From NCBI GenBank assembly GCA_022706165.1, contig JAKJDA010000181.1, positions 243 to 6,326 of the forward strand: a DNA stretch of 6,084 nucleotides. Reading direction: 5' to 3'. The notes under the pieces were generated by a model. The model did no database searches. It worked only from the letters and a program-made list of their open reading frames with translations, and was not told the DNA's origin. This DNA comes from Candidatus Hydrogenedentota bacterium. GTDB taxonomy: Bacteria > Hydrogenedentota > Hydrogenedentia > Hydrogenedentales > SLHB01. Position numbers and translations under genes: made by a program. The number at the start of each line of letters is the position of its first letter. Positions within the stretch are counted from its first letter, which is position 1. Positions 1 to 6,084 of the stretch are shown here, piece after piece.

Positions 1-1701
1 GTCGAGCCAGAGCTCGTCCGTGGCTCGGGCCCCGCGTAGATTCTCGACGTAGATGGTTCCGTCGGGATTGAGAGCCTCGGCGAAGCGCAGCGTGATTTTT
101 CGCCCGCGCTCGCCGCCGCGCAGGCGCACGCGCGCCCAACCCACCATGTTCTGGCCAATATCGAAAACGAACACGCCGGGTTTGGGTTCGGCGATCGTCC
201 TTGCGGGCAGTTCCATGATGCGATGGACTTGTACGCCGGGGTATGCCTGCACCGCGATGGATGGCGCTGTAGCGTCGACGGCGACGGGGCGCCAGCTCTG
301 CGCGTCGAAGCCGGGCTTGTCCCAACCCGGCATCTCTTTACGCAGGTCGCACGTTTCGCCCATGTAAAGGTCTGAACAGAGAATTGGGCCGCTCGAACCC
401 TTCCAGGTTGCATCTGACGCGATTGTTTCCGTCGTCCCGTCGTCGTACTGGATTTCGACTTGTACCAGCGCGCGCGGATGGGGAGTGGCGTAGTGTTTGC
501 CGGGTTGCATGTGCCAGCCCAAATAGCCGCTATACCAGCCGTGTCCGAGCAATGCGCCGATGGCATTAGGGCCCTCGTGAAGCAGCGCGCTGACATCGTA
601 GGTTTGGTAATAGACGCGTTTATTATAGTCGGACCAACCGGGCGTCAAGAGGTCGTCGCCAACACGCTGGCCGTTGAGACGCAGTTCGTATATGCCCAAT
701 GCGGATGCGTACGCTGTGGCGCGGGTGATGGCGCGCGGCGCATGGAATTCCTTGCGCAACAACGATGGCGCGGGCACGTCAAGTATGCCGTTTCCCAGCG
801 GTCCCCAGGCGCCTTCGTGCGCCCTTGCGACTTCGCGTGCCTTAGGCCACGCGCTGGCATCGAAGTCTGGCTGCTCGAACCGGGCAGGCGGATTCTCGCA
901 ACACTTCCAGTCGGTATCGACGTAAAATGTGTCGGTGACGCCATCGGCATAATCCACCTCAAACTTGCCGATTACGCCCAAGGCCCCCTTCGTATAGGCG
1001 GCGCGCATCGCAAGAACATTGCCGCCGTTTTGGACGAACGACGTTATGTCGAGCCGCGTTCCCCGGCGGCAAGCCCCTACGCGACCGTCACTCGCCCCGG
1101 CATCCGCGCCGTTGACAAACAACGCGCATTGATCGCCCGAGGAAACCAGCGCCCGCACGGACCGCACCGCGGCGTTGTCGCGCAGCCGTATCGCGCCTCT
1201 AAACCCAAACACGCCGTCCGGCGAGGGATGCACGATCTCTTCGCGAGGATCGGACACCCAGGCGCAACCGTCAAAAGTCATCTCCGGCGATGCATTGGGA
1301 AGGCGCCGGGGAGGAAGGTCGTGGCCTATCCATTGCGCGCGCCAATCGGAGGCGTCGAGTAATCCCATCGTCCAATAGGCGGGACACGACCATGCGCTCG
1401 CGGATCCGTCTTTGTCCCAAATGCGCACCTTCCAAAAACAATCCTGGCGCGACGTCAACGCGACGCCCGCGTACTCGACATGGAGACACTGATCCGACTC
1501 GACGCGGCTGCTGTCCCATAGATCGCCCCCGTCCGCGGCCAGCGCTTCGCGCGACGACGCGACGAGGAGATGGTAGGCGGTCTGCCGTTGTCCCCGAACC
1601 TCGGACTCGAGGTTCCACGACAACCGCGGCGTGCGAACGTCGATGCCCAGAGGATTCTCTTTATACTCGGTCCTTAACCGAACAATATTGACTTTGGACA
1701 T
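1..1701 (-). CDS. GH78 alpha-L-rhamnosidase, N-terminal part (3' end outside window)
   Basis: This gene encodes an inverting alpha-L-rhamnosidase that removes terminal L-rhamnose from pectic or other rhamnosylated glycans. The first 567 residues are visible and the frame is open to position 1. A fibronectin-III-like domain covers about residues 8-120, with the family opening NPLGIDVRTPRLSW at 15-28 and WIG at 124-126. A beta domain follows at about 140-305. The classical Bac_rhamnosid_N jelly roll is at about 318-480 (ELRLNGQRVGD 339-349, PGWSDYNKRVYY 354-365, LGHGWYSGYLGW 385-396). The start of the concanavalin-like domain has FDIGQNMVGW at 513-522 and NPDGTIYVENLR at 545-556. The (alpha/alpha)6 catalytic barrel should lie beyond the window, so activity cannot be judged. 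The ATG at 1701 is chosen because a perfect AAGGAGG lies 5 bases upstream and the family motif starts 14 residues later. The N-terminus MSKVNIVRLRTEY has no signal peptide, which suggests a cytoplasmic enzyme. It is last in the visible gene order, 192 bases after the beta-helix gene. The family call is firm; the substrate is inferred. Confidence 0.95.
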   Translation of the reverse strand, partial: MSKVNIVRLRTEYKENPLGIDVRTPRLSWNLESEVRGQRQTAYHLLVASSREALAADGGDLWDSSRVESDQCLHVEYAGVALTSRQDCFWKVRIWDKDGSASAWSCPAYWTMGLLDASDWRAQWIGHDLPPRRLPNASPEMTFDGCAWVSDPREEIVHPSPDGVFGFRGAIRLRDNAAVRSVRALVSSGDQCALFVNGADAGASDGRVGACRRGTRLDITSFVQNGGNVLAMRAAYTKGALGVIGKFEVDYADGVTDTFYVDTDWKCCENPPARFEQPDFDASAWPKAREVARAHEGAWGPLGNGILDVPAPSLLRKEFHAPRAITRATAYASALGIYELRLNGQRVGDDLLTPGWSDYNKRVYYQTYDVSALLHEGPNAIGALLGHGWYSGYLGWHMQPGKHYATPHPRALVQVEIQYDDGTTETIASDATWKGSSGPILCSDLYMGETCDLRKEMPGWDKPGFDAQSWRPVAVDATAPSIAVQAYPGVQVHRIMELPARTIAEPKPGVFVFDIGQNMVGWARVRLRGGERGRKITLRFAEALNPDGTIYVENLRGARATDELWLD

Positions 1702-1706
1702 CTCTG

Positions 1707-1713
1707 CCTCCTT
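1707..1713 (-). promoter_or_regulatory. Shine-Dalgarno site of the rhamnosidase gene
   Basis: The minus strand reads AAGGAGG here, a full complement of the 16S rRNA 3' tail. It is separated from the ATG at 1701 by the five bases CAGAG. The reading frame is also open upstream of this ATG, so the site is what fixes the start. Confidence 0.85.
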
Positions 1714-1766
1714 GAAGTTGAATGGTGACGTGCGCGCCAGCGCAACGACGATCTTGTGGTGTCGTT

Positions 1767-1781
1767 CCGTCTCCGAGACGG
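1767..1781. promoter_or_regulatory. 15-bp perfect palindrome between the beta-helix and rhamnosidase genes
   Basis: The sequence CCGTCTC-C-GAGACGG is a perfect 7+7 inverted repeat around one central base. It lies 66 bases upstream of the rhamnosidase start and 113 bases beyond the beta-helix stop. A second inverted repeat, AACGAC (1744-1749) with GTCGTT (1761-1766), abuts it. No T-run follows on the minus strand, so an intrinsic terminator is unlikely. A dimeric repressor or activator operator, or an mRNA hairpin, fits better. No particular regulator is recognised and the function is inferred from symmetry and position alone. Confidence 0.35.
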
Positions 1782-1893
1782 GAAACATTGGGGAATGATG
1801 TTCACTGACTCCAGGCAGCGACCGCCGAGCGAGACTGAGGTAATGCGGGCTCCTGAACTTTCTTGCTCAAACACAAATGTCGCCTCCACCACG

Positions 1894-4719
1894 TTACTTA
1901 GGCGGCATAGATGGCCGGTCAGTTCCTCGTTCAAATTCGCCAGAGCCTTCGTAGTTCAGTGAGCGACGCCAGTCGGGCATCCAGGCAAGTTGCGCCAGCC
2001 CGTCTTGAGGCTTGTCCGTGTCGTCTACAGCGACGTTCATCCGAAAACCCGTCCAGGGCGCTCCTTGCTTCTTCTCCAGGTACGAAACGGGAATAGCAGC
2101 CTCAAAGCTGTATCCTCCCGCCGATAACACGCAAACCGCCTGTACCCCGTCGGGAAGCTCGGAGGGATCGAGACCCACCATATCGGCTGCGGTCTGTCCA
2201 GGACTTAGAATAATGGTTACGGTCTCCTTGTTCTCCGTCTGGCCGCACCACAGATCGCGCACGTCCTTCGGGCGCGCGTCAAGACGCAATTCCACGCCGT
2301 CCTGGCTCCATGTCGTCCGCTTAGGGTATGTCTTCACCTTGTCATCGAGCACCTGTACGGCAACATACAGATAGTGATCGTCATACTTCGTACCGAAGCG
2401 GAACCGGCAATCTTCGGGCCCCTTCCATGAGTCCGGGCGAATGTACACCTGCGAAGGCTCCTTGCATTCGACGGGAAAGGCGTCCCAATCGTCCAGTTTT
2501 CCGTCAATCGCGACCGGAGTCGTCGTGCGCGGACACGGATGGGGCGGCTCGTTCTTTGCGGCCCTCCGAAACAGAATCTCAGGAACTTCCTCAAACGCGC
2601 CAAACGCATCCGGCGCGGGCAACTCGGTCCGATAAGCATCCTTGTACAACCCGACCTGTTCAAAGGGAATGGGCTCAAATCCTATCGACCTCGCCGGGGC
2701 ATCGGGCTTGAGACGAAAATCACCATGCGCGGCGTCGAGAAATCCCGGATCGCCTTGGGTGAAATTGTCGCTAATGGCCAGAATGCCATCTTTTGTCAGA
2801 TAATCCACGGCATTGATCCAAGGCTCTGTCTCTACGCCGATGTTTCTTACGATGCTGTTCCCCTTCGGCAGTTCCGGCTTGTCTTTGAGGATCGTGACCA
2901 ATGCGGGGTAGCGTGTGCTGTACGGTGGCTTATTGTATGGGACTTCTTTGAGGCGCCCTTTTACTATGCTCATATATTCCCCCGCCGTGCCTCGATCATC
3001 CACCGACACCGCTGGGCTACAATCCGCGAAAATATTGTTTGATATTGCGTTATCACGCCCACCGCCAACGAGAATGCCCGCGGACAGATTCCAGAAAACA
3101 TTTCCAACAATGTCCGCCGACGAAAACATATCGTCCAGATACACCGCATGCCGGTCGTTATGCCGGCCGATGTGGTGAATGAAATTGTTCGATATGCGGT
3201 TGCCCCTGTACGTCCAACTCCTTCCGGTGTAGATGGCGCCGCAGTCATGGGTATCCAGCAAGACGTGATGAATGTCATTGAACTCCATGACATGATCGTT
3301 GCCCCAAAAGATAATCCCGGAGTGGGGCGAATGGTGAATCAGGTTGTGGGCTATGCGCACCCCAACCCCGTTAGCGTGGATCGCGGGCTGGTACGTCGTC
3401 TGAACCTGGGCGAAGTCCCAAATGTGATTATTGAGCGCCTCGTGGTCGCATGGCGTCAGGGCCTGCCGGTCCCCCCCCTTCAGCAGGATGCCTCCCGCCC
3501 CAAGGTTATGCATGTCGCAAGAACGCACGGCGACCTTTTCTCCCCCGGTCACGGCCACGGCCACGCCATCACTGTTGGCGACACTGCAGCCTTCCACCAC
3601 GCACAGGCTACAATCCTTCATTGTCACGGCCGATCCGCTTGCGTACTCGAACGTAAGCCCGGAAAAAGCGACGTTTTTCACCTGCTGTAAGCTCACGAGC
3701 GGCTCGGTGGTAATCGACACATAGGCTTCCGGCTTCCCGGACGTAGCGGGGGGATAGAAATAGAGAGTGTGCTTGGCCCGATCAATGTAGTACTCACCCG
3801 GCTGGTCCAGCTCCTCCAGCACATTGCAGAGGTAGACTCGTGCGCCGACGACAAAACCATAAGGTTTGGGCGAGAAGCGGGTCTCTATCAGGTTCTTTGT
3901 CGCATCGAACGACTTGACCGGCAGACACCCTTCGAACCAGTCATACGCGAAATAGCCCCACACATACGCTTCCGAGGGCGAGGCCCATACTCTGGGAAAC
4001 TCGCTATCCAGTACGATCGTGGCGCCGTTCTGCCCGCCGGGAGTAGCCATGATGAGGTCATATCCGGCGTTTGGCCACCGGCACAACGTCATGCGATCGC
4101 CCCCGTAAAAAAAACTGACCGGCGTCATGGGGCTCAACTCACCGTCAAGTGGCCTATCGTCGGAATCGCGTGCGGAATGCCCTGTTTCCTTTGTCCGGGA
4201 TGGGAGAGATTCACCCTCGGTCATTCTCCTGAACGCCGGGCTGCCGTAGTCCTTAATTCCCAGCTTGCTCAAGTCCGCCTGAACTAGGTGAGGCCACACG
4301 AACTCCTGGAAGTGAGCCAAGACGGTTGCATCCGACACCGGAACGAACGGCCCCACGGGCTTGCCCCCCAGCAGACGCGGATGCTCGTCCGGGTACGCCG
4401 CGTAACGAATACAGCCCCCTTCCGGCGCACTATCCTCCGGTCCCAGTAGAAAACTGGTTTCACGGTAATAATCGCCCCCTCGCACAAGAATCACCGCACC
4501 CTCCTGCGGCAGCGCTTGTTTCACCTTCAATGCGCGCACCGCGTCACGCGCCTGTTCCAACGTCGCAAAAGGACCGTCCGTTCCCTGCGCGTTCGGCGAC
4601 GCAAGCGTGCCCGACCAGGAATCACTGCCGTCCGAGGCCACATATAAGTGGGCCGGCGCCGCACTCGCTTGGTTGCATATCACAAAGCACACTGCAAAGA
4701 AGGTTGCAACGATTCGCAT
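1894..4719 (-). CDS. Secreted right-handed parallel beta-helix protein (GH141/GH120-like) with C-terminal CBM9-like domain
   Basis: This complete 941-residue protein is probably an extracytoplasmic glycoside hydrolase acting on a plant or algal polysaccharide. It starts with a signal peptide: a basic MR, a hydrophobic core to about residue 16, and a likely cleavage near ASA-A at 18-21. The beta-helix onset HLYVASDGSD...WSGTL...DGPFATLEQARDAVR spans 24-62. A beta insertion at about 200-330 carries GDRMTLCRWPNAGY (207-220) and YYIDRAKHTLYFYPP (310-324), an arrangement known in GH141 and GH120 proteins. The repeated helix coils run at about 345-565. Conserved-looking acidic loops are HDCGAIYTGR (491-500, D492) and HAVYLDD (524-530, D529/D530), which are candidate catalytic residues. 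After the helix, about 733-935 resembles a CBM9-like domain (VAIDGKLDDW 736-745, DGVELRLDARP 807-817, a late W-P and EFERG end), which may bind sugar. A polar low-complexity stretch (about 166-195) interrupts the N-terminal part. The ATG is supported by GGAGG seven bases upstream. The fold is secure; the exact GH family and substrate (fucose, xylose or other) are not. Confidence 0.85.
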   Translation of the reverse strand: MRIVATFFAVCFVICNQASAAPAHLYVASDGSDSWSGTLASPNAQGTDGPFATLEQARDAVRALKVKQALPQEGAVILVRGGDYYRETSFLLGPEDSAPEGGCIRYAAYPDEHPRLLGGKPVGPFVPVSDATVLAHFQEFVWPHLVQADLSKLGIKDYGSPAFRRMTEGESLPSRTKETGHSARDSDDRPLDGELSPMTPVSFFYGGDRMTLCRWPNAGYDLIMATPGGQNGATIVLDSEFPRVWASPSEAYVWGYFAYDWFEGCLPVKSFDATKNLIETRFSPKPYGFVVGARVYLCNVLEELDQPGEYYIDRAKHTLYFYPPATSGKPEAYVSITTEPLVSLQQVKNVAFSGLTFEYASGSAVTMKDCSLCVVEGCSVANSDGVAVAVTGGEKVAVRSCDMHNLGAGGILLKGGDRQALTPCDHEALNNHIWDFAQVQTTYQPAIHANGVGVRIAHNLIHHSPHSGIIFWGNDHVMEFNDIHHVLLDTHDCGAIYTGRSWTYRGNRISNNFIHHIGRHNDRHAVYLDDMFSSADIVGNVFWNLSAGILVGGGRDNAISNNIFADCSPAVSVDDRGTAGEYMSIVKGRLKEVPYNKPPYSTRYPALVTILKDKPELPKGNSIVRNIGVETEPWINAVDYLTKDGILAISDNFTQGDPGFLDAAHGDFRLKPDAPARSIGFEPIPFEQVGLYKDAYRTELPAPDAFGAFEEVPEILFRRAAKNEPPHPCPRTTTPVAIDGKLDDWDAFPVECKEPSQVYIRPDSWKGPEDCRFRFGTKYDDHYLYVAVQVLDDKVKTYPKRTTWSQDGVELRLDARPKDVRDLWCGQTENKETVTIILSPGQTAADMVGLDPSELPDGVQAVCVLSAGGYSFEAAIPVSYLEKKQGAPWTGFRMNVAVDDTDKPQDGLAQLAWMPDWRRSLNYEGSGEFERGTDRPSMPPK

Positions 4720-4726
4720 AGATGAT

Positions 4727-4731
4727 CCTCC
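4727..4731 (-). promoter_or_regulatory. Shine-Dalgarno site of the beta-helix gene
   Basis: The minus strand reads GGAGG within CTGGAGGATC, seven bases before the ATG at 4719. This agrees with the signal peptide beginning directly at that ATG, so the two lines of evidence fix the start. Confidence 0.8.
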
Positions 4732-4746
4732 AGGTTGACAGCTTTT

Positions 4747-4765
4747 TACGTAGCGACTCTACGTA
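4747..4765. promoter_or_regulatory. Inverted repeat TACGTAG-N5-CTACGTA upstream of the beta-helix gene
   Basis: TACGTAG at 4747-4753 is matched by CTACGTA at 4759-4765 across the five-base spacer CGACT. The same bases also form a direct repeat, TACGTAGYGAC at 4747-4757 and 4760-4770 with a 13-base period, and the second half contains the eight-base palindrome CTACGTAG. It lies 28-46 bases upstream of the beta-helix start codon, where it could overlap a promoter or the 5' leader. On the minus strand it is followed by A residues rather than T residues, so it is not an intrinsic terminator for the upstream gene. An operator for a sugar-responsive regulator is plausible but unproven. Confidence 0.4.
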
Positions 4766-4841
4766 GTGACGGCGCCTCAAAGACGCTATACCCATTCGCT
4801 GTTCGTCTTTCCTCGTCAGGATTGAGGCCCTTGTGGCCTTG

Positions 4842-5090
4842 TCACCTTCGCAGCTGTCCGCCCTCGGTCATCCACTCCAGTGTCTCTCGGAGTGATTCGC
4901 GAACGTCCACCCCAGCGATCTGAGCCAAGTGTGACTGCAGGTCCGAAGCCGCCGCATCGACGACCGGCGGACAGTTCTCCGGCTTGACGATGACGTAGTC
5001 GCTCTTCCCTTCATGGGCAAGGGTGATCGCCCACGCGGGGGAAGCGGATGCCACGAAAAGAAGAAGCACGCTCACTTGCCAATTGCGCAC
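4842..5090 (-). pseudogene. Truncated secreted DUF4838/GH67N-type N-terminal fragment
   Basis: This 82-residue ORF starts with GTG at 5090, supported by GAGGAGG seven bases upstream. Residues 1-21 (MRNWQVSVLLLFVASASPAWA) are a classic signal peptide ending in an A-W-A site. Residues 22-64 (ITLAHEGKSDYVIVKPENCPP..., then DAAASDLQSHLAQIAGVDV) resemble the opening of secreted proteins with an alpha-glucuronidase N-terminal-like (GH67N) domain followed by DUF4838 or a GH20-like barrel. Those proteins usually run to several hundred residues. Here the match ends after the first helix, and an unrelated-looking tail (ESLRETLEWMTEGGQLRR) leads to a TGA. No continuation is recognisable in the 122 bases before the next gene. 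The best reading is a remnant left by an internal deletion, but the intact expression and export signals leave open a functional small secreted protein. It lies 105 bases after the upstream gene, in the same orientation. Confidence 0.55.
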
Positions 5091-5097
5091 GGAATAC

Positions 5098-5104
5098 CCT
5101 CCTC
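5098..5104 (-). promoter_or_regulatory. Shine-Dalgarno site deciding a GTG start
   Basis: The minus strand reads GAGGAGG, followed by the seven bases GTATTCC and then GTG at 5090. The signal peptide begins exactly at this GTG. The site shows that the short ORF retains a strong translation start even though its body looks truncated. Confidence 0.75.
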
Positions 5105-5123
5105 AAGGGTTGGATATTTCAAC

Positions 5124-5153
5124 GATATAATCTTGCCTGCTATGCATTGTCTG
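5124..5153 (-). promoter_or_regulatory. Weak sigma-70-like promoter candidate before the short secreted ORF
   Basis: In this gap, which is more AT-rich than its surroundings, the minus strand has CAGACA (5153-5148) and TATATC (5129-5124) separated by 18 bases. Each hexamer matches four of the six sigma-70 consensus bases. A start of transcription near 5117 would give a leader of about 27 bases that includes the Shine-Dalgarno site. Matches of this quality occur by chance, so this is only a candidate for an internal promoter. Confidence 0.2.
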
Positions 5154-5195
5154 ATGAGTCATGTTTCTTTGCCGTTTCTTTTCAAGGTATTTCCG

Positions 5196-6084
5196 TTACT
5201 TTTCCGCGGAACGTTTTTCCACCACGGAGAACGTGGCCTTCGTCGTCCGGGTTTCACCCGGCGCAAGCGGCGTTACCGAGGACAACACCTCGAGGTTCAC
5301 GTGTTCGGCGTCCTTGCCGATGTTGAAGAAACTCAGGAAACCGGCCGCGTTTTCGAAATGGCCCTCGATGCCGATTCTTTGCTTGGGCAAGTAGAACGCC
5401 GCCTGTTTGATCGAACCATCGTCAATGAGTCGGCCCCAGGCCTTGAATTCCGGATTCACGTCCTTGTTCAACTGCGACCAAGTCTTGCCGTCGAACGCCC
5501 AGACCTCCGGTTTGTTCGCGCCCTGTGTCCAAAATTCTGGATGCATCTTGACGCCGGAGGTTTGTGGAGAGGCCGTCGGATTCGTGCAGGTAAGCGCGAC
5601 TTCGAGCGCGTCTCCGGTCAGCGTCATCACGCGATCAAGAACCACGCCGTTTGCCAGCGTGGCGCGAAGCGTAATCGAGTCCGACGTATGGTTGACCACA
5701 GCGTACTTGTCCGCCGCGGGCTTTTCGGCCAGATCGCCGCCGAGAGCCCAGTCTTGCCATTGGCCGGGTTTCCGCCCGTAGGTTTCATACCCGCGAATCA
5801 GCTCGATGCCGCGTTTCTTGTCGCGCCAACGCAAAACGGTCCCCTGCGCTTCGGGCGCGACCCAGACCTCGTACTGGTCATTGGCGATCGTTTGCACCGT
5901 CGAAGAGAACGCGCGCGGGGGCGTAACCGTGCCGATCTGCTTATAGAGCCCGTCAAAATTCTGGCCATCAAGCGGGTGTTTCACTCCGTGCTTCTTGAGG
6001 GTGGCCGCGTATTCTTCAAGCGAGAGCGACGGCGGGCGTGTGAGCGATAGATCTTTTTCGGTAATCGTCACGTCAGGCGGGCAC
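5196..6084 (-). CDS. C-terminal part of a carbohydrate-active protein with a galactose-mutarotase-like beta-sandwich (5' end outside window)
   Basis: About 295 residues are visible and the frame stays open to the window edge. The GTG codon at 6071 has no sign of being a real start, so the gene is 5'-partial. The first 60 visible residues (SLSLEEYAATLKKHG... to about TPPRAF) form a helical linker that I do not recognise. The rest is beta-rich. YEVWVAPEAQGTVLRWRDKK and GIELIRG resemble the opening of galactose-mutarotase-like domains, in which a conserved P-x-x-G-T/R strand is followed by a D-K-K/T-G turn. DRVMTLTGDALEVALTCTNP and KMHPEFW fit later strands of that fold. APGETRTTKATFSVVEKR is a typical last strand before the TAA. 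Such domains commonly end multidomain glycosidases and uncharacterised secreted proteins in polysaccharide-degrading bacteria. The catalytic part is not visible, so no enzyme activity is assigned. It is the first gene in the visible same-strand order. Confidence 0.6.
   Translation of the reverse strand, partial: CPPDVTITEKDLSLTRPPSLSLEEYAATLKKHGVKHPLDGQNFDGLYKQIGTVTPPRAFSSTVQTIANDQYEVWVAPEAQGTVLRWRDKKRGIELIRGYETYGRKPGQWQDWALGGDLAEKPAADKYAVVNHTSDSITLRATLANGVVLDRVMTLTGDALEVALTCTNPTASPQTSGVKMHPEFWTQGANKPEVWAFDGKTWSQLNKDVNPEFKAWGRLIDDGSIKQAAFYLPKQRIGIEGHFENAAGFLSFFNIGKDAEHVNLEVLSSVTPLAPGETRTTKATFSVVEKRSAEK

Noticed and set aside
460..1362. 300-codon open frame on the plus strand
   Set aside because: It lies exactly codon-aligned opposite the rhamnosidase coding sequence, whose family motifs are clear. 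No ribosome binding site or recognisable domain supports it.
1674..1934. 86-codon minus-strand ORF bridging the beta-helix and rhamnosidase genes
   Set aside because: It overlaps the end of one gene and the start of the other out of frame. It has no recognisable domain, and its tail is Arg-rich and shadow-like.
3544..3567. Repeated CACGGC units as a possible repeat element
   Set aside because: It is a short local repetition encoding GVAVAVTG within a beta-helix coil and is explained by the protein sequence.
2539..4287. Several plus-strand open frames of 167-180 codons (2539-3042, 3148-3690, 3769-4287)
   Set aside because: All three are in the codon-mirrored frame of the beta-helix gene and have no family-like sequence.
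4825..4839. AGGCC-CTTGT-GGCCT hairpin just beyond the short secreted ORF as a terminator
   Set aside because: The stem is only five base pairs and no T-run follows on the minus strand.
5013..6050. 345-codon open frame on the plus strand
   Set aside because: It is codon-aligned opposite the mutarotase-like gene and the short secreted ORF, both supported by protein-like sequence, signal peptide or ribosome binding site. Its translation is rich in Arg, Pro and Gly, looks like no family, and runs through an intergenic gap. It is a mirror frame of GC-rich coding DNA.
1..6084. Search for tRNA or rRNA genes, CRISPR arrays, insertion sequences and phage or defence genes
   Set aside because: No cloverleaf-like segment, spaced repeats, transposase motif or terminal inverted repeats were seen. 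The window is almost entirely explained by four same-strand genes.

Overview
The window is about 58% GC by eye and reads as one co-directional block. All four genes lie on the minus strand, so the biological order runs from high to low coordinates. The gene set combines secreted parallel beta-helix proteins, a CBM9-like domain, an alpha-L-rhamnosidase and a DUF4838/GH67N-type N-terminus, with strong GGAGG-type Shine-Dalgarno sites. This resembles polysaccharide-degrading members of Planctomycetota, Verrucomicrobiota, Lentisphaerota or Hydrogenedentota. No marker gene is present, so that placement is an inference from gene style only.

Layout in transcription order: (1) 6084-5196, the 3' part of a gene ending in a galactose-mutarotase-like beta-sandwich; its 5' end is outside the window. 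(2) 5090-4842, an 82-residue ORF with a good ribosome binding site, GTG start and signal peptide. It looks like the first part of a DUF4838/GH67N-type protein that stops almost at once, probably a truncated remnant. (3) 4719-1894, a complete 941-residue secreted parallel beta-helix protein of GH141/GH120-like type with a C-terminal CBM9-like domain. (4) 1701-1, the first 567 residues of a GH78 alpha-L-rhamnosidase whose catalytic barrel lies beyond position 1. The gaps are 105, 122 and 192 bases. No stretch over 300 bases lacks a gene.

Taken together this looks like part of a polysaccharide-utilisation cluster for a rhamnose-containing glycan such as pectic rhamnogalacturonan or an algal or bacterial rhamnan. 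The beta-helix enzyme would act outside the cytoplasm. The rhamnosidase has no visible signal peptide and may act on imported oligosaccharides. Two near-perfect inverted repeats, one in each of the two larger gaps, are candidate operators.

I found no RNA gene, CRISPR array, insertion sequence or wholly new system. The most useful observations are the truncated secreted ORF, an internal domain duplication in the rhamnosidase, the beta-helix/CBM9 fusion with a candidate catalytic aspartate pair, and the two palindromes.
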